DNA from: Talaromyces rugulosus
Lineage: Eukaryota > Ascomycota > Eurotiomycetes > Eurotiales > Trichocomaceae
Length of the DNA: 64,000 nucleotides
Assembly: GCF_013368755.1 (NCBI RefSeq)
Contig: NC_049565.1
Coordinates: forward strand, 4,092,001 to 4,156,000
Direction: 5' to 3'
Under the pieces are notes generated by a model that was given only the letters and a program-made list of their open reading frames with translations, had not been told where the DNA came from and ran no database searches. Within the stretch, counting starts at the first letter, position 1. Each line of letters starts with the position of its first letter. Below, in pieces: positions 35,601-46,656 of the stretch. The position numbers were made by a program, and so were the translations under genes.

Positions 35601-36779
35601 TCACTGCATTTTGCCTCGCAGAAATTTTGGTGCTTCATACGTCAAGAAATCCTTGCCCTTGAAGAACCACACGAGACATCCCCAAAGTGTCCATCCGCCC
35701 AAGTGTCCCGTACCCGTTGACTGTCCAACAGGGACTACCATCATTTTTCTCTGGGCTTCGACAGAGTATGTAGCCGGGCAGGTGTCTTTCTCGATACATG
35801 CAGCGATATTCGACGCCACGGTCGCTCCTTGAAGTGAGACCCTGGAGAGGAGTCGATAAGGATGGCAAGTGATGTCGCCGACTGCGTAGGTGTCACTCCG
35901 ACTGGTTCCGTCTTCCACGATTCTTAGTTTCTCATCCACATTGACCCAGCCATCATGGTTCAAGAAACTTTTGGGGATGAACTCGTTGTTTGGAATTACT
36001 CCTGTTGTGGAGATATACTCATCTGCCTCAATTGTTCGACCGGTGGATAATGTTACTGTCCAGCTCTTCGTCTCAAGATCCTGCTCCGCCTTGTCGACTG
36101 TGACATTTTTCAGGATCTCGATATCCTTGCGTCTTAAGAGTGACTCGGCGGTTCTTTGTACAGTCTCCGTTGCCTCATCCAATAATGAACGAGTCTTGGA
36201 GACTAAAGTTATGGTTTTTTTCGAGCCCGATGCTTCGGCCAGTTCTCCAGCGAGTTCGACTCCCAACGGACCTGCACCGCCAATAACAATTCGTGTTGCC
36301 GCTTGAAGCTTCTTCTGTGCCTCGGAAATAGCGTTCCTGGTATCTTCAAATGCAGTCGCCTTAAAAGGGAGTTTCAAACTGCCCTGTCCGAGTGTAGCTG
36401 GTGTTGTGCTACCGGATGCAATCACGAGATAATCGAAGGTGACTATAATATCGTCGCCCTTTGTGGATTGGTTTTCGCCCGTATTTACTAATACCGACTT
36501 GTTCAAATAATCTATTTTGGTGACAAGTCCCTTAACCAAAGTGAAGTAGCTATTAGGATATTCGTTAAAGGTCTCGGGGATGCTGTAGAGGTACTTGCTC
36601 GGCGGTAGACTCTCGGGTTTGACGAGAAATCGGGGCGTGGCGATGTTGAAGTAGTACTCGTCTGATGGGTTGATCAGTGTTACTGATACTTTGGAAGTCT
36701 GCCGGAGTAATTTGTGGCTGACTCCTAAGCCTGCATGGGAGGCTCCGATGACAATGACGGAAACACGTTTGGAGGACAT
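35601..36779 (-). CDS. AMID-like FAD-dependent pyridine nucleotide-disulphide oxidoreductase
   Basis: A single-exon gene of 392 aa. FAD-binding GxSHAG motif at the start (VSVIVIGASHAGLGVSHKLL), NAD-binding motif RIVIGGAGPLGVELAGELAE in the middle, and the second FAD motif TYAVGDIT near residue 310. Together these define the apoptosis-inducing-factor-homologous (AMID/FSP1-like) flavoproteins, which oxidise NAD(P)H and reduce quinone-like acceptors. The C-terminus has a hydrophobic, aromatic patch (LGGWTLWGCLVWFFKGKDFL) that may sit on a membrane. It shares a 458-bp divergent promoter with the FAD monooxygenase, so joint regulation is likely. Confidence 0.88.
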   Translation of the reverse strand: MSSKRVSVIVIGASHAGLGVSHKLLRQTSKVSVTLINPSDEYYFNIATPRFLVKPESLPPSKYLYSIPETFNEYPNSYFTLVKGLVTKIDYLNKSVLVNTGENQSTKGDDIIVTFDYLVIASGSTTPATLGQGSLKLPFKATAFEDTRNAISEAQKKLQAATRIVIGGAGPLGVELAGELAEASGSKKTITLVSKTRSLLDEATETVQRTAESLLRRKDIEILKNVTVDKAEQDLETKSWTVTLSTGRTIEADEYISTTGVIPNNEFIPKSFLNHDGWVNVDEKLRIVEDGTSRSDTYAVGDITCHPYRLLSRVSLQGATVASNIAACIEKDTCPATYSVEAQRKMMVVPVGQSTGTGHLGGWTLWGCLVWFFKGKDFLTYEAPKFLRGKMQ

Positions 36780-37237
36780 TCTTCGTGAAGAAATACCGTT
36801 TGTTGAGACAGCAGAGGTATGTCTCAGTCTGTGGGATAAATCTGGCTAATAATCTAATATTTATTCCCGCCTAAGGGGTCAAGAGGGGAGAACACCGTCG
36901 TTTATCATAGATCCTCGGAGTAACTCCAACACTAAGGAGATAACCGTGCCTCTGTTAAATTGCTCCTCTATATCTAATTGGGGATGGAATGGCCCATTTA
37001 AGTAGACTTCGGAGGAACTTGTTCGGAGGATCCCATTTTCTTGTAGTGGACCATGTATTTGCCGCCCGGTTATAGATTACCTTCGGCCATTGGATAAACT
37101 ACCTTCTCGATGCAAACTACCGTGCGTCCCTCACGCAGTTTAGGTTACTGTGGAGGAGGAGCTACTATTAAAGCATCCCCTCCCATTTTGAACGAAATGT
37201 CCAATCCATTAATCATCACTGGGCTCACAAACACAAG
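36780..37237. promoter_or_regulatory. Divergent promoter of the two FAD enzymes, with TCGGAG repeats
   Basis: 458 bp between the two start codons. TCGGAG occurs at 36915-36920, 37009-37014 and 37023-37028. The middle copy is part of CGGAGGAACTT (37010-37020), which reappears inverted before the cluster's regulator gene. Confidence 0.5.
37010..37020 (+). promoter_or_regulatory. CGGAGGAACTT element, first copy
   Basis: An 11-mer about 218 bp before the monooxygenase start. It contains a CGG triplet, the half-site read by Zn2Cys6 proteins. Its exact reverse complement is at 38768-38778. Confidence 0.45.
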
Positions 37238-38625
37238 ATGGGTAACAGCGCGTTCAAAGTGATAGTTGTGGGCGGAGGCCCAGTAGGACTCGCTGCTGCC
37301 CACGCCCTTCACCTGGCTGGCATTGACTTTGTCGTCCTGGAACGCAGACCCGCCATCGTGGAAGATAAAGGCGCTAGTCTCATTGTTCATCCTCACACCT
37401 TGCGAATTCTGCATCAATTCGGTCTTCTAGAGGAATTGCTGCTTCGGGGTGCCGAGCTGCATCATCATCTGTCGTTTACTGCCAAAGGACGCGTTTTCAA
37501 TGAGGGTACTAGATATACTCGAATACGCGAAAAGTGAGTTTAAGTCTTGCACCGTGTGCCCTTCTCTTTACCGTCTGTATTCTGACTAAGATCAGTCATG
37601 GTTATCCACCGGTTGCTTTCCACCGTGCCGAATTGATTGAGATTATGTACAAGGCATTTCCGCCTGCTGTAAAAGAGAAGATTTTAACGGACAAGAAACT
37701 AGTCGACATCGAGACGAACCTCGATGGGGTCAAAGTGACCTGCGCCGATGGCAGCACCTTCGAGGGATCTATTGTGATCGGTGCCGACGGCGTCCACAGT
37801 AAAACTCGCCAATTGATGCGCAAGCTCGCTCTGAAGGAAAATCCCACACGAGACTGGGACTCTAAAAACCCCTATACAGCAACCTATCAGCTTCTATATG
37901 GTACATTCCCGTCGCCCTCTGCATCAGGTTTCGGGTATGACATTCAGGAAAAAGACAAGGCCATTATGTACTTCAGCAGTCCCGACCGCGGATGGTTTTT
38001 CTTATATAGGAGGCTACCACAACCCACAAAAGAGCGCGCGTCTTACACAGACAAGGATGTTGAGTCTGTGGCCCAGGAGTTTTTGGAGTTTCCCCTGACA
38101 AGGACCGTGAAAGTGAAAGATGTCTGGCCACAAATGTTAGGAGCTGGTCTGACAAACCTGGAGGAGGGAATCGTGCAACACTGGAGCTTGGGAAGGATTG
38201 TTCTTGTTGGCGATGCATGCCACAAGATGACCACGCACCTGGGACTTGGATTCAACAATGGCATCCAAGATGTGGTAGTACTCTGCAACAGTCTTCGGAA
38301 GGTCATCAACACAGCTCCTAATGAGAGCCAAAATACCACTGCCCTCACACAGATTTTTGAAAGGTACCAGGCAGTCCGAATGAGTTCTCTATGCTCGCTC
38401 AAGGGCGATGTTTGGAAATCTGGGTTTGAGACCCGTATGCATGCTTGGCATAATACGTGGTACTACATTCTTTCTCGGTATTTAACTCTGCCTAACCTTG
38501 CAGAGGACTTATTTATGCGGTACGTTATGGCGCCTGAGTTTCGCAAGGGGCGAATTTTGGATTATGTTTCAAAGGAAGAGCCGATGAAAGGTGAGGTTAG
38601 CTGGTTGTATCCAATGAAGGGCTAG
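37238..38625 (+). CDS. FAD-dependent monooxygenase (PaxM / salicylate-hydroxylase-like)
   Basis: Exons 37238-37533 and 37596-38625 give 441 aa. FAD-binding motif [20 protein letters not shown], acidic end of the second strand in VVLERR, DG motif [12 protein letters not shown], and the second FAD motif [20 protein letters not shown]. The last motif normally contains a proline (GDAxHxxxP) and here reads TTHLGLG instead. Such enzymes hydroxylate aromatic rings or epoxidise prenyl chains, as in the meroterpenoid and indole-diterpene pathways. The C-terminal Trp/Tyr-rich segment ([16 protein letters not shown]) resembles the latter group. No signal peptide. The donor is GTGAGT and the acceptor ATCAG. 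Substrate unknown. Confidence 0.88.
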
Positions 38626-38950
38626 GACGGATATGTGGTTATTCGAACCAAGAGAGCTATACTTTATGCTGTTCCACATGCTTTAAGCTATGAAACAAAA
38701 TATAGACATGTGAAATAAATTTGCGCAACACATCAATAGACACCAAGTGGGCACTCGGAGCCCTAAAAAGTTCCTCCGCGGAAGAACATTGCGCTAGCTA
38801 AATATAGGCTGAGATATGCAATTCCCCCGAGCAGTCGGCTCAACTTCTATAATGAAATGCCTCTCGGGCAGTACACTGCTTCCTCGTTTTAGGAAAGATA
38901 ATACCTAATCCCTCCGGGCAAAGCTAGCCCCAACTAGCAAACAAACACCC
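38626..38950. other. Promoter region of the cluster regulator
   Basis: 325 bp between the monooxygenase stop and the Zn2Cys6 gene. It contains TCGGAG at 38755-38760 and the inverted CGGAGGAACTT at 38768-38778. Confidence 0.5.
38768..38778 (-). promoter_or_regulatory. CGGAGGAACTT element, inverted second copy
   Basis: It reads AAGTTCCTCCG on the plus strand, about 175 bp before the regulator start, next to a CCGCGG. An exact match to the copy in the FAD-gene promoter over 11 bases. Confidence 0.45.
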
Positions 38951-40985
38951 ATGCAGCATCCCACAACCGCCTCCCCTAGGCCCGATTCCAGGGTTTGCGA
39001 TAGATGTATTCGGTAAGTTATCCCTCCCCATGTTGAAAAGGCTCTGGCTGAGATCCGCTGCAGTAAAAAGGTGAAGTGTATGTTTCTTTACTCGGCCATC
39101 TTGAATATGTTTTGAAACGGAACAGGTAACCAGGCACGACCAACTTGCTCTCGCTGCCTCGAGCTTGGAGAGACGTGCAGTTACTCCTCAGTAAAGCGCA
39201 AACCTGGCCCTCTGCGTGGCTCCCACTATGTATCAAATTCATCAAAATCGTGCTGGCCTTCTGGTAAGTTAATTGCCTACCAATCCTTCCTGCAATCCGT
39301 TATGTCTCAATGTAGCATTGTTGATAATTGATGTATATGATCCAGCCCGCCCGCATCATAGTGACTCCCTAGAGGAAGACCTTTCCCGCAAAGAACCTCT
39401 CCCCAGCTCTAGAGACCATGTCTCTCATAGACCATCCACCTTCTCGCCCTCTGCGACCAATCACCAAGTACAAAGCAGTGGCTCTCAATTTCCCAGCCAC
39501 TTACGTTTCCCTCCTCAGCAGGTGGAGTACCTGTACGCACTATTCCCTATCATTCTAGGGCAGCCATACCGGAGCTAACATGACTGGTTCAGTCTCGGTT
39601 GTTACTTCGATATTGTTCAAGACGCGAATCCCATCTTCTCCAAGGAGCTATTTCTCCGCCACTATCAAAGCTCGCTGTTCAGTGAAGATCTCATCTCAAC
39701 AATAGTGATCATTACCGCAAAGCTTACCGGGTTTACCGCAGACGGCGATGACCACCCTAGTCTAGATTCTAGCCTGGATCTATTACTCAGTTCGAGCCTA
39801 TTGGAGGATGATCTTATCGGTGATATTCCGTCCCTCGATCAGTTTCGTAAAGCCTATCTCTTGGCGTTTTATGAATTCCATCAATTCCCGGGACACCACT
39901 CTTGGTTGCGCGTAGGTAGAGTGACGCGAATGGCTTATCGTATCGGGCTTGACCGTCTGGACCATATTCGCACCCTCTATCCTGACTGGAGCACTGTTAG
40001 TGACGAAGAGATCCAAGAATGGCGGTCACTCTGGTGGTGTATCTATCGTCTAGACACCTACTCTAATCTCTCCTCCGGAGCACCGTATCTGATCGATGAC
40101 ACCGTCATCAACACCTCTTTTGTTCGAAGCCTTACCACTCAGCCATCAGAAAGTCCCCAGGAACTATACTTGCCGCCCGACTCAGAAGACCTATCAAAAG
40201 TCCTTGTCGCAGCGCTTTCAGCTCCGAATACATTGCTAAAGAGCGTCCACAACATCACGATTGCTACTCTGCGCCAGACAGGACTCGTTATCCGCCGCAT
40301 GCATCTGCCGGGGTCACAAGAATGTATAGCTACTGCAAAATTCGCCAAAGCTGAGCGACAACTGGCTACTATCCGTTTAGCCCTGCCGACCGGCTGGCTC
40401 AATCCAAGACGCAACGCATTCTCAAATGAATCCCACGTTGATCACCACGCTCGCATGATTACTATTTTCCATCTACGAATGGCACAATTACTCCTTTCAA
40501 TTGCCGACCGTGGTCTGCGACAAGCCGATGAATGGTTGGTAAGCTGGCAGCGAGTTCTTGAGGCAGCTCAGGATATCGCAACTGTCGCAGATCAATGGGA
40601 TAGCTCCTTTTGCCTCACCGTCGACCCAGCAATTTCTTTTACCATCTTCACTGCTTTGATATTTCTGGATCTCCACAGAAAGACGACCATAACGGTGGAA
40701 GAGGAGCACCACAATAATAATAATGATGATGATAATAATCTCAGCTCCGACGAGACTAACCACCACATCTCCATACTACATCTCCAACTACAGCATTTTG
40801 GCAGTATTTGGACACTACCAAGGCTTCTTAAGCGTAAGTTAATTGCGCTCATTGACAAGCGACTCAGAGCTAATAATACAGACACAAGTATCCTTCGAAA
40901 GCTTCAGTCAATCAGTCGCTGGCCCCCTCTCCTATCGCCATATTTGTCTAATACTGTCGCGTTTCGAAGCGCCTTTACATCCTAG
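38951..40985 (+). CDS. Zn2Cys6 transcription factor, likely regulator of the oxidoreductase cluster
   Basis: Five exons (38951-39012, 39064-39077, 39126-39263, 39346-39532, 39593-40985) give 597 aa. The zinc cluster is assembled across two introns and a 14-nt exon. It reads CDRCIRKKVKCNQARPTC and then SRCLELGETC, with all six Cys in normal spacing at residues about 17-44. The fungal TF domain follows; LRVGRVTRMAYRIGLDRLDH and WRSLWWCIYRLDTY are its usual core motifs. A run of Asn/Asp (about residues 500-511) comes from AAT/GAT triplet repeats. A 48-nt segment at 40834-40881 has perfect intron ends (GTAAGT to ACAG, branch CTAAT) but is also open in frame, so 581- and 597-aa forms are possible. 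It lies last in a five-gene run, which is typical of pathway regulators. Confidence 0.87.
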
Positions 40986-42583
40986 GTGGTTGGAGTTTCT
41001 CTCATCAGCGGACACAGTTCTGGTAGCCTGTCAATAAATTGTATTCTGGAAATACCAACATATTTAAATGTGTGAATATATATATACACTAAATTTTGTA
41101 AATTTTGGAATAGTTCTAACGCTACACAGTATTAGTTGATTAGTTAATTTAGGTGGGAGAGCCCATCGAAATTATATAATCTGAATACCGGCTGCCCTTG
41201 ACATCTGAGGACAAAAAATAACCACCAGATGTTTGGTTTTAAAATGAATGAAACATCGCTTTTTAATGTAAAGTAAATATTGCCTAACTCAGTCCATATC
41301 ACTAGTTGTATAATCATTGTATTCCGGATTTCAAATAATGATATCGGCATTTGAATACCAACCGAGTCCCCCCATCTCCGAATCCGTCGCCTGGCCTCCT
41401 GAGTCTTAAGAGTCCTAAAAGTCCTAACTAGGGATGGGCTAGAGAGTCTTTGAGTAGGACGAATGTAGATCCTTCCTGATTAGTATGTCAAAAGTTGGAG
41501 AGCATGACACTGACAGTCTGACAGGTGGCTCATTATTGTGTCGGCTTTTCCTACTTGGGAAAGTAGCTGTTGGTGTTTTTTTTTTGCTTTTTTTGGGAGG
41601 GGGGACTGCCGACTAACAGACTCTTGGCGAACCTGTATAGGCAAGGTCGACGTTGCATGAATGGAGTTGACCTCCTGACTAGTAAACTACGTACTGTATA
41701 GTTCGTGGTTGAGACTTCGTATACGAAGCGAAATCCCGCTCCTTTAGGAGCATGAATTGGTATAAGCCGCGGGTTATTGAAAGTTAATAGCTCGTGGAGT
41801 GATTAGTTTACGTTTCTAATAAAATGGTTCTCAAACCGAAAATGCTTGATTATGAGAAAATACAGGCTTTGAAGCAAGGCTCGAGGAAGGGACATGGACC
41901 CCGTTTCCGGTCGATCCACTTTCTCCCGGCCCTGGCTGGTAATACTAGCAGCTTCTTCCCCCCTTTTTTCGACTATGGCATTCTTGTTTGTAAGCTTTTT
42001 GCAAAAGCTCCATAATTGGCCATTCCTGTTGCTGGGTTGGCAATCAAGACGTGGTCAAAAAAGCAAATACATCAGGAGCAACAACCTTTCATGTGGAAAA
42101 GTGTCCCACCAAGTATTAAAAATCTCCTCGCAATAGCAGAAAAAACGAGGACAAAGTGTGAAGATAAATCCGTAGGTTTGCAACGGAGTAAATATCAAAC
42201 CCTTGAACAGACGATGAAAAAAAGAGCAACGCTGGATGGACAAAGAAAATATCACGTCGATGAAAAGCAAAGATGGATTTTTTGTATCAGAAACGACTCG
42301 CGCTCGCAATGCTAGATCTAGAAGAGAAACATATGATGAAAAGGAAAGGGGTATGTAATAATCTAGAAATAAATGCAATCCGTTCCCTGCTTTTTTTTGG
42401 AAAAGCAAATAAAACAGATCCAGAGAATTCGGTCGTTCAGTGAGGAGAACTTATGTCAATGGGTCAAAGAACTATGGCACAGGGGATGTGTGAAAATGGC
42501 ACGCCCGGATGATGGAGGTGAGATTTGTGGGAAAAAAAAGAAGTTAGTCAAATCAAGATCGAAATTCAAAACGGATTTGTTGC
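40986..42583. other. Convergent 3' region, regulator to cyclin
   Basis: 1.6 kb between facing stop codons. It holds the 3' UTRs and a 14-bp perfect palindrome CTTCGTATACGAAG at 41715-41728. It also holds a T-run at about 41577-41594. Frames of up to 117 codons have no recognisable content. Confidence 0.5.
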
Positions 42584-43885
42584 CTAGTAGGCAAGGGTAC
42601 AATCCATATGAGACGATTGAGGTGACGGTTGGCAATGGGCATAAACCTCTGCATCGTACATCTGCGTGTCGCTGAACGAAACTGTTGGTGGCGGAGTAGG
42701 GGATGCAGGGCACATATTGCCGGCGACTTTTGTTGCATTGCCATTGTTGAATCCATCGTTTTCCGGGGTAATGGGAGGAGTGAGGTAACCATGAGGCTGG
42801 TTGCTGTGTGGCTTCTGCGGTGTGGCAAGACCAGCCTCCTCGGCATATGGCTTCGACTCTGCAGGAACTTCCGTTGGAGGGGAAGGTGGTGCACAGTGAC
42901 CACTGGCGATGGCGGCTTGGTGAGCCAGGAATTGCTCTAATAGCTTAGAGATTCTCGAGTAGTGACCAGAAGAGTATTTGCGGTACAGAACCTGGGACGG
43001 TTGATGCAGCTGCTGAGACAGACCAACCAATGTGGCTGAATCATAGTCCGAAGCCCATTCCGTGTGATGAGGTTGGCGTCGGTTCAGGATGCAACGCGAA
43101 AGAGCAAGCGAGGCCTTGGCAAGATCGGCAGAAGGCCGGGAGACAAATTCTCGATGAAAAAGCGAGATCTCAAGTATGTACAAGGCGAGGTGCTCCACTT
43201 CTGGATCGTATGGTTTGTCTACCAAAGCAATGTTGAGAAAGCTATCCACTGTAGGGTGCCCAATGGTCCAGCCGAGGGTCTGCAGCACATGCCACTCCAT
43301 TTGTAGGAACATGTCTTCATCGTAGAGCGAGCAGCACATAGACTTGAGCTCTCTGATAGTCGGCACATGCTCCTTCTTGTCGCCGTATTTGGCGGCGATA
43401 AGCAGAGCTGAACAGCCCACCAATTGATAATGACGCTTGTACACGACACGTTTGGAGCAGTATCGGTCGAGAAGGTTGATGGTCAGAAACAACGTGGAAG
43501 GCTGCAGCTGAAAGGCGGCATGTGCTTCAATGAGGAAATCGAGAAGGTAGGGACGCATGAACCATTGGATTTCGGTTTGAATGTCAATGGACTCGACGTC
43601 AGGGAGGGTAGCAGTCTAGGTAAGAAACAACGTCAGCACTTGAAATTGGTGTTAGGATGCAGAAAAGAGGAAACTAACATCCATCTGAAGCATGTGAGAC
43701 AGGCAGTCATCTAGATACTCCTCCTTGGCCAAAGTCGAGAGCTGCTCGGCAATGGCATATTGTCTTTCCCGGGCAATGAGCTTGGCTTGCTCCTTGGGGT
43801 CGATACGAGGGTTAAGATCCTCAGTCGACTCGACGAAAAACGTTTCGCAGGGCTGGTAGCTGGTGGTGTGATGCGGAAAAGCCAT
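42584..43885 (-). CDS. G1/S-type cyclin
   Basis: Exons 43885-43679 and 43615-42584 give 412 aa. The cyclin box begins around residue 75 and reads EIQWFMRPYLLDFLIEAHAA. Next comes LFLTINLLDRYCSKR, and then HYQLVGCSALLIAAKYGDKK. It ends MEWHVLQTLGWTIGHPTVDSF, which carries the expected Arg, Asp, Leu and Lys positions for Cdk binding. The C-terminal 110 residues are rich in Pro, Ser and Thr (TPPITPEN and SPTPPPT), with SP/TP sites and PEST character, fitting a short-lived G1 cyclin. It resembles the Cln/Puc-type cyclins of filamentous fungi. The intron (GTTAGT to CCTAG) separates the leader from the box. It has an exceptionally long empty upstream region. Confidence 0.9.
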
Positions 43886-45779
43886 GATTGATGAATCTCG
43901 AAATGATTAGTGTCGAACTGACCGGCAGGGATGATATCAAATTATTTCTGATGCAAATGGTGCGAGAGAGCGAATGAACCTGGTGTCAAGGATGTATCAC
44001 GCAGGAAGAACGACGGAAATGGACAAGAGAGTGACAGTCGTGGGATTATGCAATTAATGATTGTAGTTCAGTTGGGTGGTGATTAAAAAGAGTGTGGCAG
44101 CGTAGATGATAATCTAACCGCTGAAAGAAACAACAACGACGATTTGAGTAGAAAAGGGGAGTCTGTCGGCGAAGCTAAAAAAGATTAAAAATTATTAGTA
44201 TGTCATTAAACCGTGGACAGAGAGTGAGTGAGTATAAGTATGTGGTGAGTAGAAAGGGCAAAGCACAAAATAAATGTACAAGGAGAGGAAGGTTCAAGAG
44301 AGAAAAGGGTGAAGCATGCTGAACGTACCCAGGATGAAGGCTCTCACTAAAGGCAGGTCGGTCACCCTTACTGTATAAACAGCTGTGGCATCTAGGCTGG
44401 GGAAGGACGCGGGAATGAAGTCCTATCTGGCTTGTGCCTGTCGATGAAGAAATGAAGCACGAGTCAACGTCTCCACCCTTGTAAATCGACAGTTTGTGGT
44501 TGGTTATGGGCGTTCCTCTTGCTGCGGAATGTGGAGCAATAGAGGCGGCACGGAACCCTATACAGGGGCAACGAGTTGTCAGTGGACCGGGTACCCTTGG
44601 ATAGGAATGAGGATAATCCTACAGCTTCTTTAAAGTCGATTGCGTCGTTCTTGAGGGTCAAGAATAACTGGTCGAATTTTTTAAAGAAGATTGCAACGCG
44701 GCGGTATGACGGACGGTGAGAAACCAACCAAGTTTCCTACAAGATGAAAAATTAGCCACCCGGTTCAAAGCTCAAGATTCGTTCGTCAAGATAGTTCGTC
44801 AAGACAATTTGTAAATAAAAGTGGCAACCCGAGAGAATGCATGGCGTAAAGTGTGGGTGATGTTGTAGTATGGTCCCGGGGGTATGCGTCAAATGCAATT
44901 CCAGGAGAGCAGATTGACCGACAACAGGGTCAGTCGACAACTTTTGACAGTATCTCATGCCATTGGCTTCAGCACATAACTGGGAGCATTGAACCAAGCC
45001 CGAAGAATCGTAAATTATGGATGATCATACACGGCATCTTCAGAGAGCTATTGTGGACACGAACAGTGACCTCCGGGCAGCTGCCAAACACGGTATCGCT
45101 CCTTGGCAAAAACACACGAGGAAAGACGGAAGGCCGTGGAATGCTGGCTAGCATATACTAGGCTTAGAATGCGTCCTGACCAAAGCCATCTAGGAGTTGA
45201 TCCTTGGTGGTATGGGCGGGCGGGCAAGTCCTAGTCGAGTTTTCGAGGACGAACAAAGGACAGGTAAGACAGCGAGGCCTCCTACAGTCCGCTTACGCAT
45301 GACTTATTTAACCCATTCGCCCAGCATATGTATCTTGTCAGATGCCATAAATTGATGCTGATCATTGTCGAACAACGATGGCTTGTTGCTGCCCAGTGCA
45401 CGTGATGGCCATTCACAACCAGTTGTCACCCACAACACTTGTTCTCATGCAATTCTCAGGTCCCAAGGGTCATTCGGTTTTTTCGAAGAATCGAGTAACG
45501 TAACGGCATTCGGATGCGGAGGAATTCGTCTGGATAGAAGAAAAGAAAGAAAATCAAGAGGGTAATCTTACCGTCGAATTAGGGGGTTGCAAGACGAACC
45601 GGTCCACGAAATGGACAGACAGACGTCGAGAACCGAGGAAAAAAGGGGAAGATGGACGTCAAAGCAAAAAAAGCTGACGGACACGACTCGACTGGGAGAC
45701 CTGTACGGAGGATAAACGCTGAATTGACTGAGCGATGTACTCAATGAACCCAGGCTCAAACTACGGACAGCGACCAGTC

Positions 45780-45965
45780 CCGAACTCTCCAAAAGGGGCG
45801 AAGAAAGAGGAAGTAAAGTAAGAAGGGAGGAGGGGGGGAGGAGAAGCGAAGACGGAGATGGAGAGGAGGAGGAGAGGGAGAAGAGAAAAAAGGCGAAGGG
45901 TTTTTTCTCTCTCCAGGCGGGTGTGGTAGAAGAAGAGAAGAAGTAAGAAGATGGAGAGAGAGCGA
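45780..45965 (-). promoter_or_regulatory. Pyrimidine-rich tract (on the minus strand)
   Basis: About 180 bp in which the plus strand is nearly all A and G, that is C and T on the cyclin strand. CT-rich tracts mark promoters and leaders of many fungal housekeeping genes. It lies about 1.9 kb upstream of the cyclin ATG, so a far transcription start or a long leader intron is possible. Confidence 0.4.
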
Positions 45966-46139
45966 CGAGGTTGAGGTGCTTGCTTACGATACGGCTTGCT
46001 GTAACGGGGTGACAGGATTTCAATACGGGGGAGAAGGAAGGAGGGGACGGAGGTTCAGCAATCATGGGCCATTCATTCATTATATTACCGGGTCGCGTAC
46101 GACAGGGAAGCAAGCGGGTTTGTTAGGCGATACAGAGAT

Positions 46140-46656
46140 ACGGTACGGAGTCGGAACCTTGCCACTGGTAGTACGGAGTACACGAGCGATGGGCGAACGA
46201 GAAGCTGCGAGGCTCTAGCTAACTATTATTCTTATTACACAGGCTGACCAGATGATCTGTGGAATTTCGAATTGCCAACAGGACACAATCAATGCACACA
46301 ATTGTCAAACGGAGAGACGCAGGGCAGAGAGCCTCAAGTTTCATTTTCACGAGCTGGTATGACTCGGCGCTGCTAGTATTGGTAATAGTTTCAATAGGCA
46401 TGTATAGTAGGGGCGTAGCCTGCTGCTAGGTACAGGGCCGTACGACCATGGTTGGAGTCTGACAGCGTGTACAGCGTATCAGAACGTACGGTACCGGACG
46501 ATCGTGGCCAGCTGAAGCCAGGGGATACAGAACGGTACCACCGCGACCGGGCACTGGCTGTAGTCAGTGTAGTGCGATGTTTAAATACGCGATGGCGGGC
46601 GCTGAGTGGGCGGAGCGATCACCCTCGGTGCGTACGGTACGGATACGGTACGGTAC
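46140..46656. repeat. Cluster of six ACGGTAC words
   Basis: ACGGTAC begins at 46140, 46488, 46532, 46634, 46645 and 46650. The last three are almost contiguous, with interleaved CGTACGG and GGATACGG. Six copies of a 7-mer in 520 bp are far above chance. Confidence 0.6.

Noticed and set aside
44750..44790. GGTTCAAAGCTC as a tRNA B-box
   Set aside because: No matching A-box or cloverleaf arms could be drawn around it. I found no convincing tRNA gene anywhere in the window.
45568..46113. 181-codon minus-strand frame rich in Ser, Pro and Leu
   Set aside because: It is translated from a CT-rich simple-sequence tract, and the composition explains the residues. No domain or intron signals were found.
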